From NCBI GenBank assembly GCA_031389045.1, contig JANMSE010000589.1:1-29505 (forward strand): DNA of 29,505 nucleotides. The letters are read 5' to 3'. The translations under genes were made by a program, and so were the position numbers. This DNA is from JABFSC01 sp031389045 (GTDB lineage Bacteria; Desulfobacterota; Binatia; Bin18). Positions within the stretch are counted from its first letter, which is position 1, and every line of letters starts with the position of its first letter. Of the stretch, positions 1 through 7,237 are shown one piece after another. The notes under the pieces were generated by a model. That model worked only from the letters and a program-made list of their open reading frames with translations. It was not told where the DNA came from and ran no database searches.

Positions 1-1270
1 CGAGATAGCGGTCGTACAGCCGATGTAAATCCGGGTCGAGCCACGTCGGGGTATGCACGCCATTGGTGATCGACGAGATGGGAACTTGGTCGAGGGGCCG
101 TTCTGGCCATAAATGGTGCCACATGCGACGTGAGACCTCACCGTGGGTTTTGCTCACCCCATTGCAATGGCCGGTGAGTTGGAGGGCCAAGACGGTCATG
201 TGGAAGACCTCGCCCCAGGATTCACGGTGCGCGCCGAACGCGAGAAACCGTTCGCGATCAATGCCCAGTTGGTACCAATAGGGATGCAGATATTTTTCCA
301 CCAGATGAAAAGGAAAGGCATCGTGACCGGCGGGAACTGGCGTATGGGTGGTGAAGACGGTGGTCCGTCGCACTTCAGCAATGGCCTCGGTGAGGGGCAT
401 CCCCGCGGCGACGAATTCACAGAGGCGTTCAATCGTGACGAAGGCCGCGTGTCCTTCGTTGAGATGCCACACCTTCGGGGTGATTCCCAGAGCACGCAGG
501 ACGCGCACGCCACCAATCCCAAGGACGATTTCCTGGAGAATCCGGGCTTCTTGATCCCCTCCGTACAGCCGCGCCGACAACTCTCGGTCCCACGGCGCGT
601 TTTCTTCGACATCGGTGTCCATGAGATAGAGCGACGCGCGCCCGACCCGGACATGCCACACCGTCACATAAATCTGGCGGTCACCAACCGGCACCGCAAC
701 CAGGGAGCGTTGCCCTGCTGGCGTCAGCGCGGGAGAGAGTGGTGCCTCGGCGCGCGCCAAATACTCGTACACCGCCTCTTGGCGACCATCGGCCGAGAGG
801 CGTTGATGGAAATACCCTTGCGGGTACATAAAGCCCACGCCAACCAGGGAAAGGCCAAGATCACTGGCTTCCTTACAATGGTCACCCGCGAGAATGCCCA
901 GCCCGCCACCATAGATCGGGAGCGAGTTATGGATGCCAAATTCAGCGGAGAAATAGGCAACGGGGACGTTCACCAGAGACGGGACTGATTGCGACAGCCA
1001 CGTATCGCGGGTGGATAAGTCGGCGTCAAACGTCATCAGCACGGCATCGTAGCGACGGAGGAACGCCGGATCGCGCGCCAGGGCGGCAAGCTGTTCTGGT
1101 TTCACCTCCCAGAGGAGTTTCACCGGATTGTGTTGCGTGATGGCCCACAGCGTCCGGTCAATAGCGCCAAAGAGCGCTTCCGCTTCAGGGTGCCAGCTCC
1201 ACCACAAATTATGGGCAAGATCGTTCAATCGCTGAATGCGCTGGGGAAGCGACGGCATCGCCAAATCCAT
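1..1270 (-). CDS. glgP: Alpha-glucan (glycogen/starch) phosphorylase, 5' part only
   Basis: The reading frame stays open from an ATG at 1270 to the window edge, giving 423 residues with the C-terminus cut off. The N-terminus (NDLAHNLWWSWHPEA) is typical of the DUF3417 region that begins the long bacterial/archaeal alpha-glucan phosphorylases. It is followed by AYFSAEFGIHNSLPIYGGG and GILAGDH, then HLNEGHAAF and finally ITNGVHTPTW, all family hallmarks. The enzyme releases glucose-1-phosphate from alpha-1,4-glucan in the cytoplasm using pyridoxal phosphate; the PLP-lysine region lies beyond the window. A strong ribosome binding site AGGAGG (1281-1286) sits 10 bases before the ATG. The gene is divergent from the peroxiredoxin. 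The product class is secure. Confidence 0.93.
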   Translation of the reverse strand, partial: MDLAMPSLPQRIQRLNDLAHNLWWSWHPEAEALFGAIDRTLWAITQHNPVKLLWEVKPEQLAALARDPAFLRRYDAVLMTFDADLSTRDTWLSQSVPSLVNVPVAYFSAEFGIHNSLPIYGGGLGILAGDHCKEASDLGLSLVGVGFMYPQGYFHQRLSADGRQEAVYEYLARAEAPLSPALTPAGQRSLVAVPVGDRQIYVTVWHVRVGRASLYLMDTDVEENAPWDRELSARLYGGDQEARILQEIVLGIGGVRVLRALGITPKVWHLNEGHAAFVTIERLCEFVAAGMPLTEAIAEVRRTTVFTTHTPVPAGHDAFPFHLVEKYLHPYWYQLGIDRERFLAFGAHRESWGEVFHMTVLALQLTGHCNGVSKTHGEVSRRMWHHLWPERPLDQVPISSITNGVHTPTWLDPDLHRLYDRYL

Positions 1271-1412
1271 GAACAAGGTTCCTCCTGCACGAGAGATATT
1301 TCAAGAAAACATCGGGGACTTACGCCGACACCTTAACGGAGAATGCGAGGGCTGTCTTGCGCGGAACCCCTACTTTCTCTTCCCTGCCGAGGGCAGTATA
1401 TAAGGAACGGTT

Positions 1413-1442
1413 TTGACCGCCTCAATACCACCCCCGTAATGA
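1413..1442 (+). promoter_or_regulatory. Possible sigma-70 promoter of the peroxiredoxin gene
   Basis: TTGACC (1413-1418) and TAATGA (1437-1442) are separated by 18 bases, about 30 bases before the peroxiredoxin ATG. A small perfect inverted repeat, CTGCC-GAG-GGCAG, lies just upstream (1384-1396) and could be an operator. This is called by eye from consensus resemblance only. Confidence 0.35.
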
Positions 1443-1472
1443 GAAACGACAAGAGGGAAAGGAGACCGTAGT

Positions 1473-2135
1473 ATGGAAGCACAAGAACGACAGCCGATTC
1501 CGCGCATTGGCGACCCCGCGCCGGAGTTCAAGGCGATGAGCACGCATGGTGAGATCACCCTTTCGCAGTACACGAAAGCCGGGAAATGGGTGTTGTTGTT
1601 CTCCCACCCGGCGGATTTTACCCCGGTCTGCACGACGGAGTTCATCGAATTCTCCCGGCTGAATCCCGAATTCGAGAAACGCAACGTGCAACTCGTCGGG
1701 CTGTCCGTCGATAGCATCTTCGCGCATTTAGGCTGGGAGCAAAATATCGAGAAAAACTTTGGGCAAAGGATTCCTTTCCCGGTGATCGCGGACCGCGGCA
1801 TGGCGGTGGCGTCACTGTATGGGCTGATCCATCCCGGCGCGAGTGATACCGCCACTGTCCGCGCCGTGTTTCTGATCGACCCCAATGGCAAAGTGCGGTT
1901 CTTGATTTACTACCCGCTCAGCATGGGACGGAACTCACAAGAAATTCTGCGGGCCGTGGATGCCGCCCAAACCGCGGACAAACATGCCGTCGCCACCCCA
2001 GTCAATTGGATGCCAGGGGACGACGTGATCGTACCACCGCCCGCGAACGAAGCGGCTCTGCGCGAACGGCTCGAAATGGGCAAACGTGGCGAGGTCACGC
2101 AGACGGATTGGTATTTCTCGAAGAAGAAGATTTAG
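1473..2135 (+). CDS. 1-Cys peroxiredoxin (Prx6-type, AhpC/TSA family)
   Basis: This 220-residue thiol peroxidase reduces hydrogen peroxide and organic hydroperoxides. The catalytic motif PADFTPVCTTE places the peroxidatic cysteine at residue 53, with the conserved Pro and Thr before it. No other cysteine occurs in the protein, so it must work as a true 1-Cys enzyme needing an external thiol. The long C-terminal domain after about residue 165 (NWMPGDDVIVPPP and a terminal YFSKKK-like tail) is typical of the Prx6 group and its dimer arm. The start is supported by AAAGGAGA (1458-1465), eight bases before the ATG. It is divergent from the glucan phosphorylase and appears monocistronic. Confidence 0.93.
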   Translation: MEAQERQPIPRIGDPAPEFKAMSTHGEITLSQYTKAGKWVLLFSHPADFTPVCTTEFIEFSRLNPEFEKRNVQLVGLSVDSIFAHLGWEQNIEKNFGQRIPFPVIADRGMAVASLYGLIHPGASDTATVRAVFLIDPNGKVRFLIYYPLSMGRNSQEILRAVDAAQTADKHAVATPVNWMPGDDVIVPPPANEAALRERLEMGKRGEVTQTDWYFSKKKI

Positions 2136-2258
2136 TCAGGGGAGCCGAGAGTCGCCCCCTTTGCCAGGCTCAGTACGAACGCAACATCCGCGGCGATCGC
2201 AACACCCGCCTCGTTCGTCCTGAGCTTGCCGCGGGGTGCGCAACGACATTGCACACAA

Positions 2259-2406
2259 GGTAAGCGTTCAGCCGTCAGCCGTCAGCTTTCAGCAAAAACA
2301 AGGAGATGCGCACCATGGGAGATCTGGCTCGTATCAGAAGTTGGGCAAAATCTTCCGTGTTTTCTTGTCTGGCTGACGACTGAAAGCTGATAGCTGAACA
2401 CTTACC
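2259..2406. repeat. Inverted array of degenerate heptamers (CAGCCGT/CAGCTTT type)
   Basis: The left arm (2259-2293) reads as repeats of CAGCCGT, CAGCCGT and CAGCTTT. The right arm (2369-2406) carries the reverse complement, with GCTGAC, ACTGAAA, GCTGATA and GCTGAAC units. The outer ends match as GGTAAG(C/T)GTTCAGC. About 75 bases lie between the arms. The whole element could fold into a long imperfect stem. It fills most of the gap between the peroxiredoxin and the PIF1-like helicase and shares its architecture with the element at 12703-12799. Confidence 0.75.
2315..2383 (+). other. Tiny open frame (22 codons) inside the heptamer element
   Basis: An ATG at 2315 is preceded by AAGGAG with nine-base spacing and opens a 22-codon frame (MGDLARIRSW...) ending TGA at 2383, inside the right repeat arm. 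The good ribosome binding site is the only support. It may be the beginning of a gene broken by the repeat, or chance. No family is recognised. Confidence 0.2.
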
Positions 2407-2424
2407 ACACAAGCTCTTGGTTGT

Positions 2425-3798
2425 ATGAAGCGAACCTCAAGTGCCGCGCCCTCCACACGTCCACCACCGTCTCCGCCGCGCGGACGCAATGCGGGGGTCG
2501 CGCATGAGGATATCCGCGCCATCGACCTCAACGCGCAATTTCTCCAAGCCCGTGATTTGATTGAACGCCAAGGCGAGAGCCTCTTCATTACCGGCAAGGC
2601 CGGTACAGGCAAATCCACGTTGTTGCATTACCTGCGTTCGACCACGAACAAGGAGACGGTGGTGCTCGCCCCCACCGGCGTGGCGGCTCTGAACGTGGGC
2701 GGGCAAACCATCCATTCCTTCTTCCAGTTCCCCCCAACGCGGATTGATCCCCAAGCAATCCCGCAACGGCGTGACACGAAACTCTTCCAAAAATTGGAAC
2801 TGCTCATTATCGACGAAGTGTCCATGGTCCGTGCCGACGTGATGGACGGCATCGACGCGGCGTTGCGCCAGTATCGTGAGAACCCGGCCCCGTTTGGTGG
2901 CGTACAGGTCGTGCTCTGTGGGGATCTCTTTCAACTGCCGCCGATCGTGCGCGATGCCGACCTGCAAATGTTCTTCAACCAACACTATGGAGGTCCGTAC
3001 TTCTTTCTCGCGCATGTCTTCGCCGAGCTGCGGCCATACGTGCTGGACCTCACCACCGTCTACCGACAGCGGGACCCCGCCTTTATCGAGGTACTCAATA
3101 AAATTCGCGAACGCAGGCTTGACGCGGAGTTGTTCGCACTCCTCAAGCAACGCGTGATCCCGCCCGATGGGCAGCCCCACGAGGGCAACTTCCTGACCCT
3201 GACGACGACGAACGAGACCGCGTGGCACACCAACCAGGCCCGCCTCGATCAGATTCGCGTTTCCTCTCTCACGAGTTCGGCGGTGGTCACCGGCATTTTC
3301 GACCCCTCCTCATACCCGACCGAAAGGGAACTGGAACTCAAGCGCGGTGCCCAAGTGATGATGCTCAAGAATGATCCAGAGAGACGGTGGGTCAATGGCA
3401 CGCTAGGAACCGTGAGTGTGCTGAACGATAAGAAAGTCCGGGTGAAGATCGCCGGAACCTCCCATGAGGTCGAGCCGGAGACCTGGCAGAATATCCAGTA
3501 TCACTACCACCGCGAGACCAACCGCATCGAGGAAGAAGTGATCGGGACATTCACGCAGTATCCGATGCGGCTCGCGTGGGCGATCACCATCCACAAAAGC
3601 CAGGGCCAAACGTTTGATAAAGTCCTGATTGATCTGGGCCGCGGTGCCTTCGCGCACGGCCAAACGTATGTGGCGCTGAGCCGCTGTCGCTCGCTGGAGG
3701 GCCTCGCGTTCAGTCGCCCCGTGCTGCCGCGCGATATTCTGTTCGATAAGCGCGTTCACGGCTTCACGCGAGTCTTTCAGCCGGTGCCGAGTTGCTGA
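2425..3798 (+). CDS. PIF1-like/RecD-like SF1B DNA helicase
   Basis: A 457-residue P-loop helicase. Residues 1-30 are a Pro/Arg-rich tail. Walker A is GKAGTGKST at 57-65, followed by VVLAPTGVAALNVGGQTIHSFF (motif Ia, PIF1 hallmark) at about 79-100. Walker B is LLIIDEVSM at 126-134. The C-terminal UvrD_C_2-like part has HKSQGQTFDK and YVALSRCRSLEGL, the SF1 motifs V and VI. PIF1/RecD helicases unwind DNA 5'-3' and resolve replication blocks such as G-quadruplexes or R-loops. No clear ribosome binding site precedes the ATG, so the start could be somewhat downstream at a non-ATG codon. It stands alone, after the heptamer repeat and convergent with the SDR remnant. Confidence 0.9.
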   Translation: MKRTSSAAPSTRPPPSPPRGRNAGVAHEDIRAIDLNAQFLQARDLIERQGESLFITGKAGTGKSTLLHYLRSTTNKETVVLAPTGVAALNVGGQTIHSFFQFPPTRIDPQAIPQRRDTKLFQKLELLIIDEVSMVRADVMDGIDAALRQYRENPAPFGGVQVVLCGDLFQLPPIVRDADLQMFFNQHYGGPYFFLAHVFAELRPYVLDLTTVYRQRDPAFIEVLNKIRERRLDAELFALLKQRVIPPDGQPHEGNFLTLTTTNETAWHTNQARLDQIRVSSLTSSAVVTGIFDPSSYPTERELELKRGAQVMMLKNDPERRWVNGTLGTVSVLNDKKVRVKIAGTSHEVEPETWQNIQYHYHRETNRIEEEVIGTFTQYPMRLAWAITIHKSQGQTFDKVLIDLGRGAFAHGQTYVALSRCRSLEGLAFSRPVLPRDILFDKRVHGFTRVFQPVPSC

Positions 3799-3872
3799 AT
3801 GCGCGCCGGGACATCACGTGGGATTCCCGATCGTGACGGTCTTCATTCCTGGGAGTTCCGCGACTCTCCTCC

Positions 3873-3959
3873 TCAATGATTCTCTTGCAACATCCGTGCG
3901 ATCTGAGTGGCGACGGCACGCGGGGACGCCCGCGTGGATTGGACACCAATCTTATTGAG
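3873..3959 (-). pseudogene. Possible tail of a LuxR-type HTH protein, fused to the SDR remnant
   Basis: Reading the minus strand in the frame next to the SDR fragment gives LNKIGVQSTRASPRAVA and then TQIARMLQENH before a TGA at 3873. The pattern LxKIGVxSR...AVAxxAR resembles the last helix of LuxR/NarL DNA-binding domains. It begins exactly where SDR similarity ends (about 3955), suggesting a deletion junction between two former genes. The match is short and was judged by eye. Confidence 0.3.
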
Positions 3960-4114
3960 TCAGTTTGCTCTTGATGCAGTTCATCGGCCACCTGGTGGAG
4001 GCGTTGTTCCTGCCGGGCCACCAGGACGAGGTTATGATGATCCGCCGCGAAGCAGCGACTCAGGGCATAGCCAATACCAGTGGACGCTCCGGTAATTAAC
4101 GCGATATTTGCCAC
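3951..4114 (-). pseudogene. Short-chain dehydrogenase/reductase, N-terminal fragment
   Basis: A GTG at 4114, eight bases after AAAGGA, opens with MANIALITGASTGIGYALS, the SDR cofactor motif TGxxxGxG. It continues with NLVLVARQEQRLHQVADEL, the second Rossmann strand, for about 50 residues. Homology then stops near 3955; the frame runs on to a stop at 3764 as unrelated sequence. The catalytic YxxxK region and the rest of a normal 240-270 residue SDR are missing. The fragment lies 69 bases downstream of the P450 in the same orientation, so it was probably co-transcribed with it as a partner oxidoreductase before losing its 3' part. Confidence 0.8.
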
Positions 4115-4183
4115 GAGACTTGTCCTTTCATGTTCGACGCTTCAGATTTCGGGCTGCCCAATCTCTGAACCCGGTTCCCGTCC

Positions 4184-5431
4184 TCAGAACGTCACAGGCA
4201 GTGCCTGAAGTCCGCGCAAGGTAAACGCGGGCCGCCACTGCACCGTGTCGGTCTGGAGCGCGAGACGTGGCATACGACGCAGCATCGTCCCGATGGCGCT
4301 TTGCGCCTCCAGACGCGCGAGCGCGGCACCAAGACAAAAGTGAATACCATACCCAAACGCCAAGTGACGATTCTCGTGGCGCGTAATATCAAGACGGTCG
4401 GGATCGGGGAATTGCGCGGGATCACGATTCGCCGCCGCCACGATCGTGAACATCCGCTCGCCTGCCTTGATCCGCTTGCCACCGATCTCGACGTCTTGCG
4501 AGGTGCCGCGCCCCGTGAGTTGGACTGGCCCTTCGTAGCGTAAGAACTCTTCCACCGCGCTCTCGATCAGATCGGGGCGTTCCTCCAGTTTCTTGCGCTC
4601 GTCGGGATGGCGCAGCAACGCGAGCATACCGTTGCCAATGAGGTTGACCGTTGTTTCATGGCCAGCCGAGAAGAGCAGAATACAGTTGGCCAACAATTCT
4701 TCTTCCGTGAGCCGATCCCCTTGCTCCTCGGCGACGATCATCGCGCTCAGTAAGTCGTCTTTGGGAGCGTGGCGCAGCTCCGCGATCAACTCTCGGAAGT
4801 AGTCGCACATGCGGGCAACAACGGCGTGGCCGCGCTCGACCGTTTCTGGCGTCTGAATGGGGTCCAGCGTACGCGCCACATCGCCCGACCAGGCTTGAAA
4901 AATGTCACGATCCTTCGCGGGCACTCCTAACATCTCGCAAATCACTAACACCGGGAGTGGGTAGGCAATGGTGTCCATGATGTCCATCTTGCCACCACCC
5001 TGGACCGTGTCGAGCAGTTGATCGACGAGGACCTGAATGCGTGGCCGCAGGTTCTCAATGGCACGCGGCGTGAATGCCTTGCTGACCAGGGTGCGTAACC
5101 GAGTGTGATCGGGTGGATCACGAAACAGCATCCACTTCGTGTAGACATCAACCACCGGACCAGCCCCAAAGCGTTCTTGGAAAAACCGGGCCGCGTCTTG
5201 CCGACCGAAGCGAGGGTCGCGCAGGACCATCGCCACATCCGCGTAGCGGGTGAGAATCCATGAGTCCGGTAACAGCGCGCTGCGATGCACGGGGTCTTCG
5301 GTTTGCAACCGGCGATAGAACGGATATGGATGAGCGATAAATTCCGGCAGGAGGGGATTGAACTCGACGGGCGAGGACGGCGCGAGGCCCGCCGTCCGGA
5401 CGGAAGGATCGGAGGATGCTCCAAGCGACAT
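4184..5431 (-). CDS. Cytochrome P450 (class I bacterial type)
   Basis: A 415-residue heme monooxygenase. The I-helix oxygen-binding motif is AGHETT; the K-helix ExxR lies in EEFLRYEGP; and the heme loop FGYGIHFCLGAALARLE places the axial Cys at about residue 366. HxxR-type ligand sequence DPPDHTRLR is present in the C-helix region. Length and motifs match soluble CYP107/CYP105-like enzymes, which hydroxylate small hydrophobic substrates with electrons from a ferredoxin and reductase; neither is encoded nearby. An in-frame GTG lies 30 bases upstream, but the ATG at 5431 is preferred because AAAGGAG ends five bases before it. An SDR gene, now broken, follows downstream. Confidence 0.93.
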   Translation of the reverse strand: MSLGASSDPSVRTAGLAPSSPVEFNPLLPEFIAHPYPFYRRLQTEDPVHRSALLPDSWILTRYADVAMVLRDPRFGRQDAARFFQERFGAGPVVDVYTKWMLFRDPPDHTRLRTLVSKAFTPRAIENLRPRIQVLVDQLLDTVQGGGKMDIMDTIAYPLPVLVICEMLGVPAKDRDIFQAWSGDVARTLDPIQTPETVERGHAVVARMCDYFRELIAELRHAPKDDLLSAMIVAEEQGDRLTEEELLANCILLFSAGHETTVNLIGNGMLALLRHPDERKKLEERPDLIESAVEEFLRYEGPVQLTGRGTSQDVEIGGKRIKAGERMFTIVAAANRDPAQFPDPDRLDITRHENRHLAFGYGIHFCLGAALARLEAQSAIGTMLRRMPRLALQTDTVQWRPAFTLRGLQALPVTF

Positions 5432-5577
5432 ACACACTCCTTTGCAACCAACCCCACTCACGCAGGCGGCATTCCGTCGTCATTTGCATGCGCTCGTGCG
5501 GGTTTTTGTGGTGGGATTGAGGGGAACGATCTCCGCCTAGTGTGGCAAAGCATCGCGAATCGAGCGCTGGCTATGCG

Positions 5578-6414
5578 TCATTGCCCGGTTAATTCGACGA
5601 CGACATGACCAAGCGGCAGATAGCTCTCGATCTTGAGCGGCGTATGGGCCGCATCGGCTGTCACCCAGAGTGTTGTTTCGGACGGCAACAGATTCTCCCC
5701 CGAGGCTTTATCCAGCGAGAACACTTCCGGCTGCAAACGAATCGCTTGGCGTCGCGCGGTGCCAAGCGTGATTCGCTCTTTACCGATCACCCGCGCCCGC
5801 ACCCGGAAATGATCTCTGCCAGTAAAGACCTCGGCTTCCAATATCGCTCCCGGCAGGAAATCCTGGCTCCGTAACAGATAGAGAGCCGACGCGGGGTCGT
5901 GCACGGTTCCCGCTGGGAGTGTCCGTTCTTTCATGCGGTCTCGCCGCTTCACCTGGCCAATGAGAGTCTCGGTCTGGGGGTCGTACTGCACGCCATATTC
6001 ACGTTGGCGCTCATTCTCTCTTGACCGCAGACGAAAAAACAGGGGCATGTAGTTGGCGACCGTGAACGTGGCTTCCGCGGTGTCGCGGCGGCGGTACAGA
6101 TAATCGACCAGCTCATTGGAACGAGCCTGGGCGGTGAACCGATACACCTCGCGTCCGTTGTCGTGCTCTTTGCGCAAAGACAATTCTCCCTCACCAGCCG
6201 GGAGTTCATTGAGGGTCGCGGTGTAGGCCAGCCGTTCGCCCCGCGCGAACACGAGCGGGATAGGCGGGGTTGGAGTGGAGGCTTTGGCCGCGGGTTTCTT
6301 GGGAGCGGTCGTCGAACGCCGCTGCCGTTTGGTCTCCGCGAATGTCGGCAGGCTCACGCAGACGCTCACCAAAACCACGAGAGACATCAGTACGCGCTGG
6401 TGGGAAAGTAACAT
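5578..6414 (-). CDS. Periplasmic DUF3108-family protein
   Basis: A 278-residue exported protein. The N-terminus (MLLSHQRVLMSLVVLVSVC then SLPTFAE) is a signal peptide with cleavage after TFA, followed by a basic, Thr/Pro-rich linker. The body has the DUF3108 pattern: GERLAYTATLNELPAGEGEL, then RSNELVDYLYRRRDTAEA, then VKIESYLPLGHVVVEL-like ending (LKIESYLPLG). The family forms lipocalin/LolA-like beta structures in the envelope; function is unknown. The open frame extends upstream, but the ATG at 6414 fits the signal peptide. No Shine-Dalgarno sequence precedes it; instead TATAGT lies six bases upstream, consistent with a leaderless message. Confidence 0.8.
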   Translation of the reverse strand: MLLSHQRVLMSLVVLVSVCVSLPTFAETKRQRRSTTAPKKPAAKASTPTPPIPLVFARGERLAYTATLNELPAGEGELSLRKEHDNGREVYRFTAQARSNELVDYLYRRRDTAEATFTVANYMPLFFRLRSRENERQREYGVQYDPQTETLIGQVKRRDRMKERTLPAGTVHDPASALYLLRSQDFLPGAILEAEVFTGRDHFRVRARVIGKERITLGTARRQAIRLQPEVFSLDKASGENLLPSETTLWVTADAAHTPLKIESYLPLGHVVVELTGQ

Positions 6415-6507
6415 AAGGGCACTATACTGACGAATGAAAGCAAAGGGTAGAGCGGAAGCGCGAGGCAGACACGGAGCCTGCCTCGCGGAAGACATACGCG
6501 AAAGGAA

Positions 6508-7014
6508 CTACTGAGGCATCCCAGGAGCGGCGGGAACCGACGGCTTCACGGCGGAAACAGGATTGCTGCCCGGCATAGTCGGAGCCGAGACGCCAGAAGG
6601 CTTCGCGGCATCCATCACCGCGCCCGTCGCTTTCTCTTTCACCGCCGCCGTCGCTTTGTCCTTCGCCATATCGGTCGCTTTATCCGTCATTGTGCCCGTC
6701 ATGCTTGGCTGGCCTGGGGCCGGAGCCACCGCCGGCTTCGCTTCGATAGGAGCACCGGTTATCGTCGGAGCTGGCGCTGGCTTGACCTCTGTCGGAGCGC
6801 CTAGTGGGGTAGCTATTTTTTGTGGCTGGGACTCGACGAGCGGCTGAGGTGCCACCGCGTTTCCAGTGGTTGTGCCCGCTTCCACATTTTCCGTCGGCTG
6901 GGTTGCGACTGGCTTCTTATGCGAGTGTTTCCGCTTCGTCTTATGCGCGAGACTTGGGGAGGTCATCGCCGCGAGAAAAAAAACCGCCATCGCCGTTATC
7001 ACTAATCGTTTCAT
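6508..7014 (-). CDS. Secreted Ala/Pro/Thr-rich low-complexity protein
   Basis: A 168-residue protein with a clear signal peptide (MKRLVITAMAVFFLAAM then SPSLAH). A His/Lys-rich stretch (HKTKRKHSHKK) follows, then long Pro/Ala/Thr/Val-rich sequence with repeated PAPTITGAPIEAKPA-like units. A charged segment at about 110-138 (DKATDMAKDKATAAVKEKAT) is built from 7- to 11-residue KAT repeats and resembles group 3 LEA/hydrophilin sequence. The ribosome binding site AAGGAGA is seven bases before the ATG. It is upstream of, and in the same orientation as, the DUF3108 gene, with a 93-base gap holding that gene's own putative promoter. No enzyme family is recognised; a structural or stress-related envelope role is a guess. 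Confidence 0.65.
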   Translation of the reverse strand: MKRLVITAMAVFFLAAMTSPSLAHKTKRKHSHKKPVATQPTENVEAGTTTGNAVAPQPLVESQPQKIATPLGAPTEVKPAPAPTITGAPIEAKPAVAPAPGQPSMTGTMTDKATDMAKDKATAAVKEKATGAVMDAAKPSGVSAPTMPGSNPVSAVKPSVPAAPGMPQ

Positions 7015-7041
7015 CGTCCGCTCTCCTTCGTTCGCATACTG

Positions 7042-7065
7042 CCTGAAAGCCGTTCTACTTTCAGG
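7042..7065. promoter_or_regulatory. Perfect inverted repeat in the divergent spacer, possible operator
   Basis: CCTGAAAG (7042-7049) and CTTTCAGG (7058-7065) form an 8-bp perfect inverted repeat with an 8-base centre. It lies 28 bases upstream of the secreted protein start in the 223-base divergent spacer before the helicase operon. Symmetry and placement fit an operator or a 5'-UTR hairpin. Nothing else is seen in this spacer. Confidence 0.35.
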
Positions 7066-7237
7066 GGGTCACAAGATTGGTTGTTCAGTCTCGGCTATTG
7101 CCTGGTGTACTTTTCAACGTCCGCATTCCTAAACGAGGCGAGAAGAAAAAAGTCGCGTTCGCCGCACGCCGTCGCGCGACAGCGCTACTTTCGCCCCATA
7201 CCGCGCGCTGGTACCATGCCGTCCGGGAGTACCACGC

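Noticed and set aside
143..988. Long plus-strand open frame of 281 codons
   Set aside because: It lies opposite the alpha-glucan phosphorylase, whose minus-strand frame shows clear family motifs; the plus frame has none.
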